64,000 bases of DNA from Gnetum montanum (GCA_015680685.1 MNCI01035156.1:760924-824923); one strand, 5' to 3'. Positions 1 to 12,149 are shown, counted from the first letter of the stretch. Program-made: numbers and translations. The notes: generated by a model not told the origin, from the letters alone.

Positions 1-517
1 GAATACTCTACTCGGTTACCAAGCATCCAATGCTCGTAATTGAGTCGTACTCATGCATTGCGTCAAGCAGCCGATTCCTTGACTAGCCGTACACGTCCGT
101 AGACGCTCGTAATCAAGTCGTACTTGAACGCACTAGGAAAGCAGGAAATAAACTAATAAATGAAACCATGTGCTGCAAGGTTTATCCAAACAAGTTCGTC
201 TTTATTGCCGTACACAACTTGGGTTCAGGTTACAAGCTGCTCGAATAAAGAGCCGTTCACTCTAGGACTCCTACTGCGGGCACATGGGGAAAAATTCTAA
301 CTCTAGAGTGATCAATCTGCCAGAGCTTCGCTACATTAGCCAGGATTGGGAAATGAAGGGAGTGCCGCCTCTTATTTATAGAAATGGCGGCGGGACGCGA
401 TATCGCGTACGCGATATCGCAGGAGAAGACGCGATATCGCGTACGCGATATCACGTCGGCCGCGATATCGCAGGAGAAGACGCAATATCACGGCCTAGTG
501 TAAGTCGCGTCTCATCA
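1..517 (-). mobile_element. LTR fragment, CpG-rich, cut by window edge
   Basis: On the minus strand this begins TGATGAGACG at 517 and runs off the window start. It shares its order of landmarks with the other LTRs here: a TATAAATA box (plus-strand positions 373-380), a GGCAATAAAGACG polyadenylation-type block (AATAAA at 201-206), then AAACCTTGCAGCAC (about 171-184), then a tail with GAGTACGACT and TTGGTAACC that matches the end of the solo LTR at 29934-30781. Unlike almost everything else in the window it keeps many CpG sites, so it is either a younger insertion or a less methylated one. Whether it is a 5', 3' or solo LTR cannot be told because its other end lies outside the window. Confidence 0.8.
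394..492. repeat. CpG palindrome cluster in LTR U3
   Basis: A GACGCGATATCGCG..AGGAGAA unit is repeated about two and a half times. Positions 397-420 form a perfect 24-bp palindrome with two GCGATATCGC arms around GTAC. It sits just upstream of the minus-strand TATA box (373-380), so it lies where U3 enhancer sites would be. The solo LTR has the same layout at 29956-29979 with the CpGs changed to TpG or CpA. A protein-binding role is inference. Confidence 0.75.
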
Positions 518-3125
518 CTTGTGTTGGGGTTTTTTTTTTGGCTATATACACATTGAAATTCTTGTACAATAATCCAACCAACTTCTAAAGTTCATCTCTT
601 GCCCTAACATCATGACTAGAGTAATTTATTTTTCATGAAAAAGTATAGTTAATAATTTTCATGAAAAAGTTTATCTCTTGGTCTAATCTTATGGTCATAA
701 ATATTTATTTTCAATAACAAAGTCCAACCAATTGCTAAAGTTCATCTCTTGATCCAATGTTGTAAGGATAATTCTTTCTTTTCTATGACAAAGTCCAACT
801 AGCAGATAATTGGACCAAAATAAGATGTAATCAGTTAAACTCAGAAGTTCACTATTTTTAAGCTATACTTACAATGAGATGTTACATTCTCATTAATAGA
901 CTTTTTTTGAGTTCACATCATCTTAGAATATAAAGTGGAAGATGAATGCAAATTCTTAGAGAAGAACACACATGCAGGCTATGAGGGTCAAAAGATTTTA
1001 GAATGAATAACATGCTTTTCTTAGTTGCTTTCATATGGAACATTTGAGACAAAAATATCATATTATAGCAAAAGGACCATACAATCTTTTCTTGTCATTT
1101 AATGTTCATGATACAAATGTAATGTCTTCACAATAAAACCTAAGTTTTAGCTTCATTAATATCAAATATGTTTAGAAAATATTTATTACATTATGTTTTT
1201 TCCATGCCATAGTATAACATTGTATAGTAAAAATACTCATAATTTATCACTTATAAAGTTAACTTTGATTAAAAATTTCTTGAATTCCTTTAATCTCTCT
1301 ACAATCAACCATAGACATGGTGAGGCTATGGAAAAGATTCACAATGTGCTTTTTGGTTTCAAGTTCATTTCGTATAACATTGCCTTTAATTAGAATAGCT
1401 ATGTGAGTATCAATTCACATGAGATTATTCATGAAAGTCACATACCTATTAAGGAAATTTTTCACTAGGTTGTATGCCATCACATTTCTCAACATCACCT
1501 TAGAGTTGTTATCTAACTCTAACTAGGGAAGATGTGGATAGTCCCTCATCCAAAATCATCCTTCTTTAAGAATAGTTTGTTGGTATGTAATGCCATCACA
1601 ATTATTTTGAAAATGTGTACCTATGTTCATGTTGGCCTATATCTACATTGCATTTAAAACATATCTCTCTAGTGTAAACTATGAAAAACTATAACAAGAG
1701 ATATATTATTCCACTTAGTCAAATAAAAGATCATGAGTTAAATTTAGAGTTAGAGTTATTAGACTCACAACATGGAGTTCACTATGCTCTATTACACATA
1801 AATCTAAAACAATTAACCAGGCCAAGGCTCGTTATGTTGGATGTTTTGAGCTTAGAGTTTTTGGTTGAGCTTGATCACAGGAAAAGTAGATCATAAGGAA
1901 GCACTTGTTCAAATCTATTATACAAAAGTTCTTCATAGCAGATCATAGGTTAGAGTCTTCTTATGAGACACTACTCATTTTTTTTTGGAAAAGCTCCTCA
2001 TTATTGTTATTGTTGGGTGTTCTGCACTTAGAATGATTCAATGGTAGTTGTAGAAAAGTGAGTTGTAGGATAGCTTTGTTTAATAAAAGTTGTAGCTAAA
2101 ACCCAACTAGACCTTGTTCTTTCTTAGATAAGCTATTTGGAAACATTTCAAGTTCAAGATTATTTTTGGCTTTCATTTATTTCTATGATGTAGTCATCTC
2201 AACATTAAAAAGAGCTATTCAAATCCAAAAATCTCATCTAAATAATAGTTCTATGAGCTCACAAGTTTTGGATCCATTTAGATATTTATCATAGTTTATT
2301 TTTATATGGCATAACTCTTTTTTCTTTATTCTCATAGTGTGCCAAAAAAAGACAAGCTTTTTTCCCAAGAACCAAAAAGCTAATTTCAAAGGCCTTCTAA
2401 TGTCAACATTTAGAACTAAGTCCTAAAACCATTTTTTATTCAAAAAAAAGCTCATGCTAACTCTACTTCTAGAACCATTCTTTAGAACCAAAAGGCTCAT
2501 CTAAGAAGCCTTGTTACATCAGCTCTAAAATCATTCTTTAAAACCTAAAAGCTTATCCAAAAAGCCTTGCCATGTTATCAGTAATATTATTTATCAAGAT
2601 GTTTTCTAAAATATCTAGATGAAAATGAATTTTCACAAGAAGCAAAAAATACATGATTCTTTTAAATTTTAATCCATCTCAATAAGTGTGTACATGGTAG
2701 GGCCAAGTAAAGACTAATTTTTTAAAACACATGATTGATTAGGTTGCTCAAATGAAAAGAGATTCATGGTACAAATATGATTTTTTAAAAGCTTTGAAAG
2801 CCATGACACATCAACACCAAGAAAACCATCTAGATGTTTTTAAAATCATCTAGATGATTTTTTGAAGCTCACAATTCTAAGGGGTCACATAAGAAAGATT
2901 ATCAACCTTATCTTTTATAAAATCCTAGCATATTACAAAGAAGTCAAAACCATATAGAATCTTATAAATGAATATTAATAAATATGGATTTGAAAATAAC
3001 TACCAAGCCAAACTTGAAAATACTATCATAAGTAATAAGCAAAGGAAAGCTAAAAAAGACATGTGAATTGAGAAAGCACTAGTATATTTGCATTTTGAAT
3101 GAGAAAAAGCTTTTCATATAAGCAT
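518..3125. other. Unassigned AT-rich spacer with short repeats
   Basis: I recognise no gene. A 28-bp direct repeat, with two mismatches, ending in AAAGTTCATCTCTTG occurs at 574-601 and 724-751. Two degenerate units of about 75 bp at 2470-2580 (AGAACCATTCTTTAGAACC, then GCCTTGCCATG) resemble, in reverse complement, the minisatellite units inside the LTRs of element E. A perfect 20-bp palindrome built from ATCATCTAGATGAT lies at 2842-2861. Short open frames at 1193-1393 and 1681-1896 have no recognisable composition or motif and are probably chance. Confidence 0.5.
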
Positions 3126-3993
3126 TGATGAAATGTGTCATTGGGTCATGTCAATGCAATGCCATCAACACAACCCCATTGATGTGATCCCATCAACATA
3201 GGGTTGGCTACATTGACAAGTACCCATTGATGTGGCATCTTGTCATCACCTATAAATGTGTACCTACGCATCGCATTTATGGCACATGTTTCCATTAGTG
3301 GTAGTGAAGCTCTTGTAATTTTTCCTTCTAAAAGTTAGAATATTTTTTGAGTGCTCATAGTAGGAGTCAAAGGTGTATGGATTTTTATCCAAACACTGAT
3401 GTACCTAGGCACCTTAATGTGAATGGCAATAAAGATGAGCTTTTCTGATCAAACCTTGCAGGACTTGGAATAGATTAATGTTTCCTTATGCATTTATTAT
3501 TCATGCACTTTACTTTAATGAATTTTAATTAAGTAATGGATATCAATTAAATAACTAACATAAGTACAACCACTTTGAGCATATGTTACACTTATTAATT
3601 CTAGTAGCGCCTAATCCTTGGTAACCCAGTAACATTACAATGTGTTTAGGATGTGTGTAGAAAGTGGAAACAGATGCTTATGTTAGAATTAGTTAAGTTT
3701 TAGCTAGTTATTAGATTAAATAGATTAATTAAACATTTATTATTATATTTTTAGCATTTATCTGATTAAATGATAAAACATAAAATGACAAAAATTAGCT
3801 GTCTTAGTTAAACTTAATCATACACTTGAACCTCACAAGTGAAACTAAGAAGACAATGATCATGATTATTAAGCTTTACCTCCTAGAGCTAGTATACCTA
3901 GAGAGCTAAAGTCTTTAGAATTTGACCAAATTTCTAAATAAATGCTTTTGATTCATATGGTTGGTAGGGTATACTCATTACTCATCATTGGCA
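3126..3993 (+). mobile_element. LTR A1
   Basis: Starts TGATGAAATG and ends about TTGGCA. It aligns along its length with LTR A3 (45388-46287) and over its first 390 bp with LTR A2 (32701-33088). A TATAAAT box lies at 3251-3257 and AATAAA at 3428-3433, followed by AAACCTTGCAG. The last third (AAGTACAACCACTTTGAGC, TTGGTAACCCAGTAAC, ACTCATCATTGG) is also shared with the solo LTR at 29934-30781. It is followed by a gag-like relic, so it may be a 5' LTR, but no primer-binding site is clear after it. The right end is approximate. Confidence 0.8.
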
Positions 3994-4169
3994 CCATTGC
4001 TATGGACTATAATTAGTTATGTGCACTATCTAGGATTTGATGAAATCATTCAAAAATCATTGTAACAAATGTTAAAGTCACAATCATAAAAAGTACTAAT
4101 AATAGTAAAAGCACATTATTTTTTTCTTCAAAAGCTAAAATTTAATCTTTTCACAAAGCTAATTCACCA

Positions 4170-5634
4170 TCATTGTTTGAGCATACGTCCAATCAACAAA
4201 GGAATGAATCGTCAAATTAGCAAGTGCCCCAGTAATGTAGAGTGGTATATACTCATCCTGATGAGTATGTGCCAAACTTCACCTTTATCCTTTATATGGA
4301 CAACAATTATGGATCAATCAATTCCTATGATGCTGCTCCAAACTATTATGAGGTTAGGCATCTAGCAGCTCAATGCTGAATACGTTGTGTAGGACCATGA
4401 CTATTGAGACTACCATCCAACTGAAGCACAATGCAAGAAAGATCAACAACAGGAGATGTGCTATGAAGCATTGAAGGGGAAAGGGTTTCATAACCCCTTG
4501 TTCCTACTAGGCTAAAAATATGGAGAGTATCCCTTCTCTAGAGATTCTCAATTCACTAACTCTTCTTCCCTTGGCTTTGATGAGAGGGGGTGGGGGGGTG
4601 CGCTGAAAAAGAACTTGCAATTCATTGTAAACAATCTTGGTTCAAGTAAGAATGAGTTTCATAATCATGGGAGCTCCAAAGATGGGAGTTAAGGCAAGAA
4701 TGTAAATAAACATGATGATCATGATCGTTACCAAAGAAGAGTGGGTGGCAAGCACCATGTTGGTGTTGGCTCTCCTCCCTCTTCTTCATCTTCGACATCC
4801 TTTTCTAGCATCAATAGAAGCTACAAAGGATGTGACCATGATGGAGGTGATCGATAGCATAGGGATGATCATAAGGCCCATCGGACTTATAGAGACCAAG
4901 GGCATGAACAATTAAGAGAGGGCCACCATCACAAAAGAAGACATAGTAGAGGCCATCATGCACATCATGGTCATCACATAGGCTATGACAATGATGAGCC
5001 TTTGCTTGCAACAACAAATATGTAGAATATTTTAAAGGCCATGAGAATCCCAAAAAGGCATGTGAAAGATCACAAAATTAAATAGTTGAATATGAATAAT
5101 ATACCTAGGTTTGAAGATGATACAAATTAGATCCATAGAACCATCTTTAAGCCTTTCACAATGCCTGTGTCTTGTAAAACATTGAAAATGAATGGAAAAA
5201 GTTAAAGTTATTCTAAAGGGCACTAATTAAAGAACCTAAATTATGGTCCCAGCCTTTGGGGCCAAAATCAATCCATTGATGGAGTATGATGCTTGAGCTC
5301 TTCAATGAAAAGTATCAAACATACTCCCAACTATCCAATTTGAGAAAATAGATCCAAGGTTTGAAAAATGGGAGACATGAACCCTTAGATGTAGTCATGG
5401 GTAGGTACTATTCTTTCTTGCATATATGTTCTAGCCATATTTATTTTCATAGGGAGTAACTTCGCCATATCATAGATGGGTTCACATAGAAACATGGAGA
5501 ACTCTCGTTGTCTATGCCCAAGGGAGACTTTCAAAACTTAAAGTCCATCAAATCCAAAGGCTAATCAAGTAGGTTGCCAAAAAGGAAGGAGAGCTGATAA
5601 AGAGAAGAAATACAAAAGAGTACAATTGGGACCC
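4170..5634 (+). pseudogene. Decayed gypsy gag downstream of LTR A1
   Basis: The gag-type reading is broken by many stops and frame changes. Visible pieces are a His/Arg-rich stretch at about 4918-4990 (GHHHKRRHSRGHHAHHGHH) and, near 5280-5420, a string like the retrotransposon capsid domain (an MLELFNEKYQTYSQLSNLRK segment followed by a Leu/Gly-rich part and MGRYYSF). No protease or RT follows: at 5635 the sequence switches to the direct repeat that bounds the Tat-like material. I infer an older element cut by that insertion. The gag call rests on weak motif resemblance; what is firm is that it lies between an LTR and another element. Confidence 0.45.
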
Positions 5635-5998
5635 TTCTCTCCATCTCTTTCTCTTTGTATTTTTAGCATTTTATTTGCATTTTTCACTATTTCACCACAT
5701 AGCTACACCTAAAACTATGCTTGGGCGGCAATCTCCACCCATTGATATCCTTATTTTCACTGAAAATCTTGACTATTCTTGATCTCACTAACATTGTTGA
5801 CATCGCTCAAACACTTAGCATCATTTTGCATCAACACTTGGCTAATCATGCTACACCTAAGTTGCATATGGTAAGTCCCTGTTTGATCGATAAGACCATT
5901 TAGGATGTTCTGTTTCTACCTCTAGTAGGCCCTTATGTGGACTCGGGGTTAGGCTATGTGCCTATAAACCTCAATGTTCTAACCATTGATGTTTTCGA
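5635..5998 (+). repeat. Left copy of direct repeat bounding Tat-like material
   Basis: About 365 bp matching 22614-22978, starting at a CT-rich block and sharing TTTTAGCATTTTATTTGCAT, CATCATTTTGCATCAACAC, a GTAGACTC or GTGGACTC segment and a final ATCGATG-like end. The right copy lies downstream of a TATAAATA box in an LTR-like region, so this looks like the R-U5 part of a truncated 5' LTR. The left end adjoins the gag relic with no target duplication I can see. Confidence 0.65.
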
Positions 5999-6169
5999 TC
6001 ACTATAGTTTCTAGTGATAGAAGGAGGGCCAAACCCCTTTTCTCAAGCTCTTTTGAGGTTGTTTCATGAGCTCTTTGCACCATAGCTGTCCACTGATCCA
6101 TCGATGTAGATTGGATCCCATAGTCAATCCCCTCAAGACCCCACATAGCAAGCCCAAACCACACTTCTC

Positions 6170-6347
6170 TCCATTGTTTTGCTAAGTTCCCATTGCCCTT
6201 AGTTGGAGCGTAGTCATCTCCAGCATAGATAGTGTAGTAAGCTCTTTGTCATGGAAGGTGTAGTTGGCTCTTTGCAATGGAGAGCACAATTAGTGTAGAC
6301 AGCATAGTTAGCTCTCCATAGTGGAGAGCATAGTCAGTGGTATCAGC
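6170..6347 (+). promoter_or_regulatory. GAGCATAGT repeats and candidate primer-binding site
   Basis: Several copies of a GGAGAGCATAGTC-like motif are followed at 6338-6347 by TGGTATCAGC, which agrees with the first nine bases of the initiator-Met tRNA primer site used by many plant LTR elements (TGGTATCAGAGC). The preceding TAGTCA would then be the LTR end. Against this, the direct repeat shared with the right side stops at 5998, some 340 bp earlier. A ten-base match can occur by chance in a window this size. Confidence 0.3.
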
Positions 6348-6519
6348 TAAAATGGAGTTAGTTTCAACATGGTCCATTATATTTTGTAGCCAAGAACCTC
6401 CATTGTTTCCCTTTACAACTCAATATACATTCATTAACTTGGATCAACCTTCGATGTTAGTTTTAAACATATATGATATCTTACCTATCTAAGAAAAGAC
6501 TAGGATTAGCAACCCTAGG

Positions 6520-8541
6520 AATCCTGTAATGGTAGAGATAAGGGAATTCCTTAGGCTATGTAGCCAAGACCTACAATACACCACGCTTAGCAATGAGCAA
6601 TACAACTTTAGATGTGCAAATGTCCAAGCAGGGTTACCTATAGATCACCTTGATAAGATGGAAAAATGGGACTTTGAATTAATCCATTAAGATGAATGGG
6701 AGTATAACCCTTCCTCATTCAACATCATTCCACTCATAGAGTCCCACCACTAGCTGTTATCCAAGCTCATCTGAGTAGGTGAGCATGACATGGGAACTGA
6801 CTATGAGGAAGCCTTACAGGAAGAAGAGGATGAGTTTGAAGCTTTCTCTGAACATGAGGCCCCCTTTCACACCATCTTCCAACAAGAAATCACTAGCTTG
6901 GCCCCTCCTCATTTTAGTTCACCCATGCTCCCTGAGAGGGCCATAACACTAGCATCACCTTCCCACTCCATCAAGCCTAGATCTACACCTGTAGTGAGAA
7001 CCCATCAGATGCAATACATGCATTATGATGCTATAGCTTCCTTCAACATACCCTTCATGACATCATATCAAGCTACATAGCCATCTTTGCTAGTAGAAAT
7101 CATATCAACTTAGCCATATGTTCATGCAAGGCTTGTCTCCAGGCCCCAAATGACTCAAGCACTCTACATCCCACTTGTTTTATCAACGTCCTCAATGTCG
7201 ATCCAACCCATGCATGCATGGCTTGTCCCAATCACTATCCCTATAACATAGCCAACACATTAAGAACCTCGTGTGGTTCCACAACCTATAACCAAGTCAT
7301 GGGCCACACAACCAACATAGTAAATTACACAACCAACATCGCCAGCTAAAGCATCCCAAAATTTAGAACAAGCATTCCAACTGATCCAAACCTTAACAGA
7401 AGGGGTGAAGTAACTCAAAGTTGCCTCCTTTGAAACTATCAAAGTGGTGGACTTCTACTAGTCCCACCTCTAACTATGCCAACTGGGGTACCAATACCTC
7501 AGTTCACCAAGTACAATGGTGAGGGGGACCCTAATGCACATCAAGTCACATTTAGGTTAGAGTGTTTGCTATTGTAAGCCTACTCACATGCCATCATATG
7601 CATGTTTACCATGTCATTGACTAGCAAAGTGTTAGACTGGTACCGCACACTACCTAGAGGCTCTATCTCCTCTCTAGAAGACCTCTTGAGCTAGTTCATG
7701 ACACACTTCAAGTACAACCTAAAGCTAGAAGTGACCTTGAACTAGCTAATGTAGGAAAAGTAGGGCCACCTAGAGCCCATGCAAAAATTCATCCAACGAT
7801 GGAGTGCCTCATTAAATGAAATACGAGAGTCCATATCTAAGGCACATCTCTTGGCTATTTTCAAGGGTGTAGTTAATGATCTCATAAAGTTGAAGTTGTA
7901 CTATTTGGGCCTACAATACCTAAGCTAGGCCTTTGCCCAAACCAAGAGCATATAGGACATGGTGGAAGCCAGTAAGGACTCAGCCTACATGGCCTACAAG
8001 AACCAACACACAAGAAGAGACAAGGATAAGGAAAAGCAAACTTCAATAGTGGATGTGGTAGGCAAAGAGGCCAAGGCAACCAATTGATGGCTGATGGGTA
8101 AGCTACCTAAAGCTCTAGCCAACAACAAAGCTATCAACCCTAGCACCAAGGTAACCAACCCACATCCATCTATAGTTTCCACAACACAAGTTGGTCAAAG
8201 GCCTATCTTTAAGCACAAGGATCTTTCCAAGTACACCTTGTTACCACTAAAGCCCTCAGAGCTATTGGAACAATTGTTAAAAGTTAGGCATATTCAATAT
8301 AAGAAAATGTCTAAAGATACCCATAAAATGCATGATAGATATTGTGAGCTACTTAGAAACCACTTTGGTGGCACCAAATAAGCCCCCATTTCCAAAAAAT
8401 TTCAGGCTAAATCAGTTTTGCCATTACCACCAATTGTCTAATCATAGCATAAACTTTTGCCTAGGCTTAGAAGGTGATCTGCAAAAGATGATCGATAGAA
8501 GAAAGCTAGTCCTCGATGTTACAAATCCATTCAGGACATAG
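6520..8541 (+). pseudogene. Tat-like gag (capsid and zinc knuckle), decayed
   Basis: Gag builds the virus-like particle and binds element RNA. The capsid part at about 7480-8090 shows the family string PQFTKYNGEGDPNAH, then a Cys/Leu-rich segment, DWYRTLP, GSISSLEDLLS and FMTHFKYN, in the usual order. The C-terminal part (about 8380-8541) has a His-Cys knuckle in the arrangement FCHYHQLSNHSINFC followed by LEGDLQKMIDRRK, which fits Tat/Retand-type gag. An acidic stretch (EEALQEEEDEFEAF) lies at 6799-6840. Stops are mostly TAG or TAA at expected Gln positions, for example before FMTHF. The protease relic follows in the same direction. Confidence 0.75.
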
Positions 8542-9256
8542 AGCCAATCTATGAAGATGTAAAAGAATCCTCTAAATGCAAACGATGTCAACTATGTCAT
8601 AAATGCTATTAGCATTGATGACAACCTAAAACTAGTGCAATAGCCATTCATGATCTATGTGCCCTCTAGTAGTGCAAAGGTCCCATCAATCCCTATGAGT
8701 TTGAGATACCCTTTTATTATCAAAGTGGCACCTCAAGCACCCACAATGTCCTTTGTGGTTAGAGCCCCATAGCATGTCCCAACAACAGTTCAACCATCCT
8801 TCATTGTCAAGGTGTCACACCATGCTAACCCTTCACCTATCCAAAGCCTAGTGGTAGCCAATGCATCAGTTCCTTCTCATGAAAAGCTTAATCATATTAG
8901 CAACATTAGTAGACCCTCTAGGTGCTAACTCGGGATACCTAATGAGCATATCACAAATAGAATGATTAGGAAATGTCAAGACTAAAGAGCACTCAGTCTA
9001 CCAAAGTTGGTCCCTATATTTGCGATCCCCATGTCCAAAACAACTGAGGAGGCCACAAATAGCTAATCACAACCGAGCACTAAGGCCCCTGCATAAGGCA
9101 AGCCAACAAAGCCTAAGTCGCCTCCACTAGAAATTTGTCTCTTAGGATGCATGGAGGAAGCCAAAGCCAACAAAAACATGACTAATGGAAATGAATTCAT
9201 GTATGCATTAGCCTAAGTCAAGTAAGTGCTCAAGTAAAAAAAATACAACACTAAGC

Positions 9257-9772
9257 TTGTATGAGCTAATCATGATCTCATCTGTCCACCATGAGGCATT
9301 GGTGCAGATGTTTTCCTATATTCCTATCATGGAATACATCCCTATAGATGAGAACTCCATCCACATAGTGATGTTGCCTCCTATGCCACAAGAATCAAGT
9401 TTCACATTCCTAGTATTTTACGATGAAGAAATTAAGGTTAACCCTGACAAGGATGATGTCATAATATCATCCATGTTCATCACCATACATGTTGGGCAAT
9501 GCAAGATTTGGAGAGTGCATGTTGATAGCAGGGTAGCAACAAACATAATTCTATACACTATCATTGACAAGCTAGGCCTTGTAGACCAAGTCAAGCCAAC
9601 GAAGACCATGTGTCTAAAATTCTTCAATGGTTCACATGTCATTGTCAAGGGCATAGTCACTATAGCTTTCATAACAAGGGAGCAATTCCCCATCATTTTT
9701 GAATTTATCATCATAGAGGAAATGCCAGGCTTTAACCTAGTACTAGGCAAGCCTTGGCTAGCCCAATTATAA
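9257..9772 (+). pseudogene. Tat-like retropepsin
   Basis: Aspartic protease that would cut the Gag-Pol polyprotein. The frame is open for 171 codons. The active site, normally DSG or DGG, reads VDSRVATNI (residues 89-97, 9521-9547), so the catalytic Gly is Arg. It is followed by the hydrophobic segment with FNGS (flap region) and the family ending FNLVLGKPWL. The start at 9257 is only the first Met in the open stretch; the ancestral polyprotein was continuous with gag. The loss of Gly should inactivate it. Confidence 0.8.
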
Positions 9773-9789
9773 GCTATCTTCTCTCTGAT

Positions 9790-10140
9790 TCATTTGGAGA
9801 TCCACCTTTCGTATGAAGGTGGTGAAGTTATCATCCATGGTGATAATGCTGCCCCTTTGGCCATCAACAATGTAGATATGGAGCAAGGGTCAAATATTGA
9901 ATTTCCTAATGATGCACCTATGGCAGACAATGGAATGCATGAGGCTGATGCACCCAAAGAAGCAATGGAAGCCAATGACCTCCTAGACGATGCCATTTAG
10001 GCAAAGTTTCCCTTTAAGGTAGTAAGTGAGGGTCAAAGAGAATAGTAGATAGTGTAATCTAGGCCCTAGGAACCCCGTAATCCACAATAGATTAGGAAGA
10101 AACTATGTGATTAAGGTACCCCCTTAGTCCAAAACATGTT
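9790..10140 (+). pseudogene. Post-protease linker of the Tat-like polyprotein
   Basis: The reading continues past the protease with LEIHLSYEGGEVIIHGDNAA, an acidic segment, and then KFPFKVVSEGQRE and a basic PQEPRNPQ-like tail. Tat- and Athila-type elements carry a similar linker between protease and RT. It stops near 10140 and no RT follows; instead a tandem array starts at about 10370. The RT of this family is found only at 16990, so this copy appears to have lost RT-RNaseH-integrase or to be separated from it by inserted DNA. Confidence 0.5.
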
Positions 10141-10369
10141 AGGTGCTTGCCCACTATTCAGTTTTGCATGCCCTATACCCTACCCTCTACTTCTATTGCA
10201 TTTGTGTCACATTAGGTTAGCATGATAGAATGTTATTTGCATTTAGCTTAATTGCTTAGATTACACATTTATTTGCTTGCTTCTTACATTCATCCACTTT
10301 GTTCATGCATTTTCTTGTTAGTTTACACTTTTGTAGTTATCGATTTAAAAACATCAAAATGCATAAAAA

Positions 10370-10930
10370 CCATAAAGGCCAAAATTACAAAAAGTGATAT
10401 AGCAATACCTGGCCTGCAATGGCCTTAAACTAGCAATGTTGTAGCCTAGAATGACCTTAAAATATCAACACAGCCAATTATGGCCTTAAACTAACAACCC
10501 TGTGGCCCAGAATGACCTAAAACTATCACTTTTAAATCCTTTGTAGAGGCCCGAAAGGGCCCTAAACTACAATTATTACTATGGCCTAGAATGACCTAAA
10601 ACTAGCAAACCCATGTTCTAGAATGGCCTTAAACTAGCAATATATAGCTTGGAATGACCTCAAATTACTACTTTAAAACTCCTTGTTGTGGCTCGGAACG
10701 TCCTTAAACTACCACCTTGGCCCACTATGGCCTTAAATTGGCAACACATGGCTCAAAATGGTCAAAAACTAGCATTGATGCTCTCGCTATAACCTTAAAC
10801 TAGCATGGTTCCCATCAAGGCTATAGACTAACAACAGACTCGCTATGGCTTGTAATGGTCCAGTATTGCTATGGCTCACAATGGCCCAGACTTGCATACT
10901 CATAGCAAATGCAATAAAATCGTCAGATAG
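10370..10930. repeat. Degenerate tandem array 1 (about 30-45-bp units)
   Basis: At least a dozen units with the core TGGCC(T)AGAATGACCTTAAACTAGCAA, varying in length. The AAACTAGCA core is shared with array 2 at 19680-20200, which follows the integrase of the Tat-like pol. No reading frame is kept. Tat/Ogre-type elements are known to carry short tandem repeats in untranslated regions, which fits. The nearby 10140-10370 and 10930-11240 stretches show no gene. Confidence 0.8.
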
Positions 10931-11242
10931 GGATAAAAGTTTATACATAACAAATAATCATCTAGCAAATGTAATATTCATAGAAATACATTGCATGAAT
11001 AGCATTAGATAGCAAAAACGTATTGAAAATTTGAATGGGAGGTACATATGGTCATGCTCAAACAATGGCTCTAGGTGGGGACAGAAGTTCTTCTTCCTCC
11101 ACCGCATCATTGGGACCTACAGCATCGCCTAGTACCTACCACAATCATTAACAAATATTTGCAAGTAATAAGAAAACATGCACTATATGAGCTAACTTAA
11201 AACATGAAAAGCATAAAAACCAACTAACCTAAGAGGGTCCCA

Positions 11243-12077
11243 CATCGGTGAGTCCTGGAGGTAACTTTCTAAGGCCAGCCTCTAAGCATCGAAGGATCTC
11301 AGCCTTGAAAAGTTACATCCAGTTCTTTTGGCTAAATTCAATGCCAACAAGGGTCTTGCCTTTGTCCATGATGGTCCATGCAAATGGCTCCTTAGAAAAT
11401 GTAGCAAAGGAGGCCTCTTCGAAGAGGGTGATGATCTCCCTTATGGGAGAGTCACGCACAACCATACTTTGTGAAAAAAAATCATATGCCTACTTTCTTT
11501 TGGTCACCTTAAGAAACATCTTGAGGTGGTAGCATTCAGTAGACTCCTCCTTGTACCATCACAAGTACATGTTACACTCTCACTTGCACTAATGCTTGTG
11601 GTTCTTTTGTATCTACCCCAATTGATAAACCTTGGTGTTGTAATTCTTCCAATCTTGGTTCTCCTAGGTGATCAAGTCCATCTGGAGACATTGCTTAATT
11701 AGCTCCCATGTGGCCTCGTTCTTACCTCTAAGAGCTATCCAATATCTATCACACTCGATCTTAGAGGTACGCCAAGTGTCATCTTACTATGATCTAGCCA
11801 TTATGAAGCCATATATGGATTGAAGATCCTTGATCTTCTCATCCTGGCTTGTCATCCTCTAGTAAAGTTCATGCATGCATTTCCACAAGTGCTCATTTGA
11901 GTGCTTACAAACCCACAATGCCTTTACATAGGTAAGTGCACACTTGTTCGGTGTCTCATACATGTGATGAGGTACTTGATCAACTTCAGGAGGAAGGTTG
12001 GGCAAGGCATCCACCTTGGCCACCTTGCACAGATCCCATTGTAGCTTAGGACTTGTAGGCATATAATAATTGATCAA
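11243..12077 (-). pseudogene. Antisense ORF relic, distal part
   Basis: Read on the minus strand from Met at 12077, this gives about 278 codons broken by a few stops, mainly TAG or TAA at likely Gln sites. Segments include MYETPNKCALTYVKALWVC, KIKDLQSIYGFIMARS, KIECDRYWIALRGKNEATWE and a C-terminal FSKEPFAWTIMDKGKTLVG-like part ending at 11243. The regular amphipathic Lys/Glu/Trp composition is protein-like. It lies opposite to the flanking gag and pol. Tat-lineage elements are known to carry an additional ORF, often antisense, and I assign it to that class by position and strand; I do not recognise a domain. Confidence 0.55.
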
Positions 12078-12149
12078 TCTTAGCTAAAAACTAAGCATTT
12101 AAGCAATCATCAAGATAGCATAAAACAAAAATATCACACACATTCACTT

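Noticed and set aside
284-556. 90-codon plus frame with repeated DIAGEDAISR
   Set aside because: It is produced by the CpG palindrome repeats of a minus-strand LTR.
1193-1393. 66-codon frame as a possible host peptide
   Set aside because: AT-rich chance frame without motif, signal or conserved copy in the window.
4177-4365. Short plus frame after LTR A1
   Set aside because: It has no gag motif of its own; kept only as part of the broad gag relic.
9418-9750. 110-codon minus frame
   Set aside because: Exact shadow of the Tat-like protease on the plus strand.
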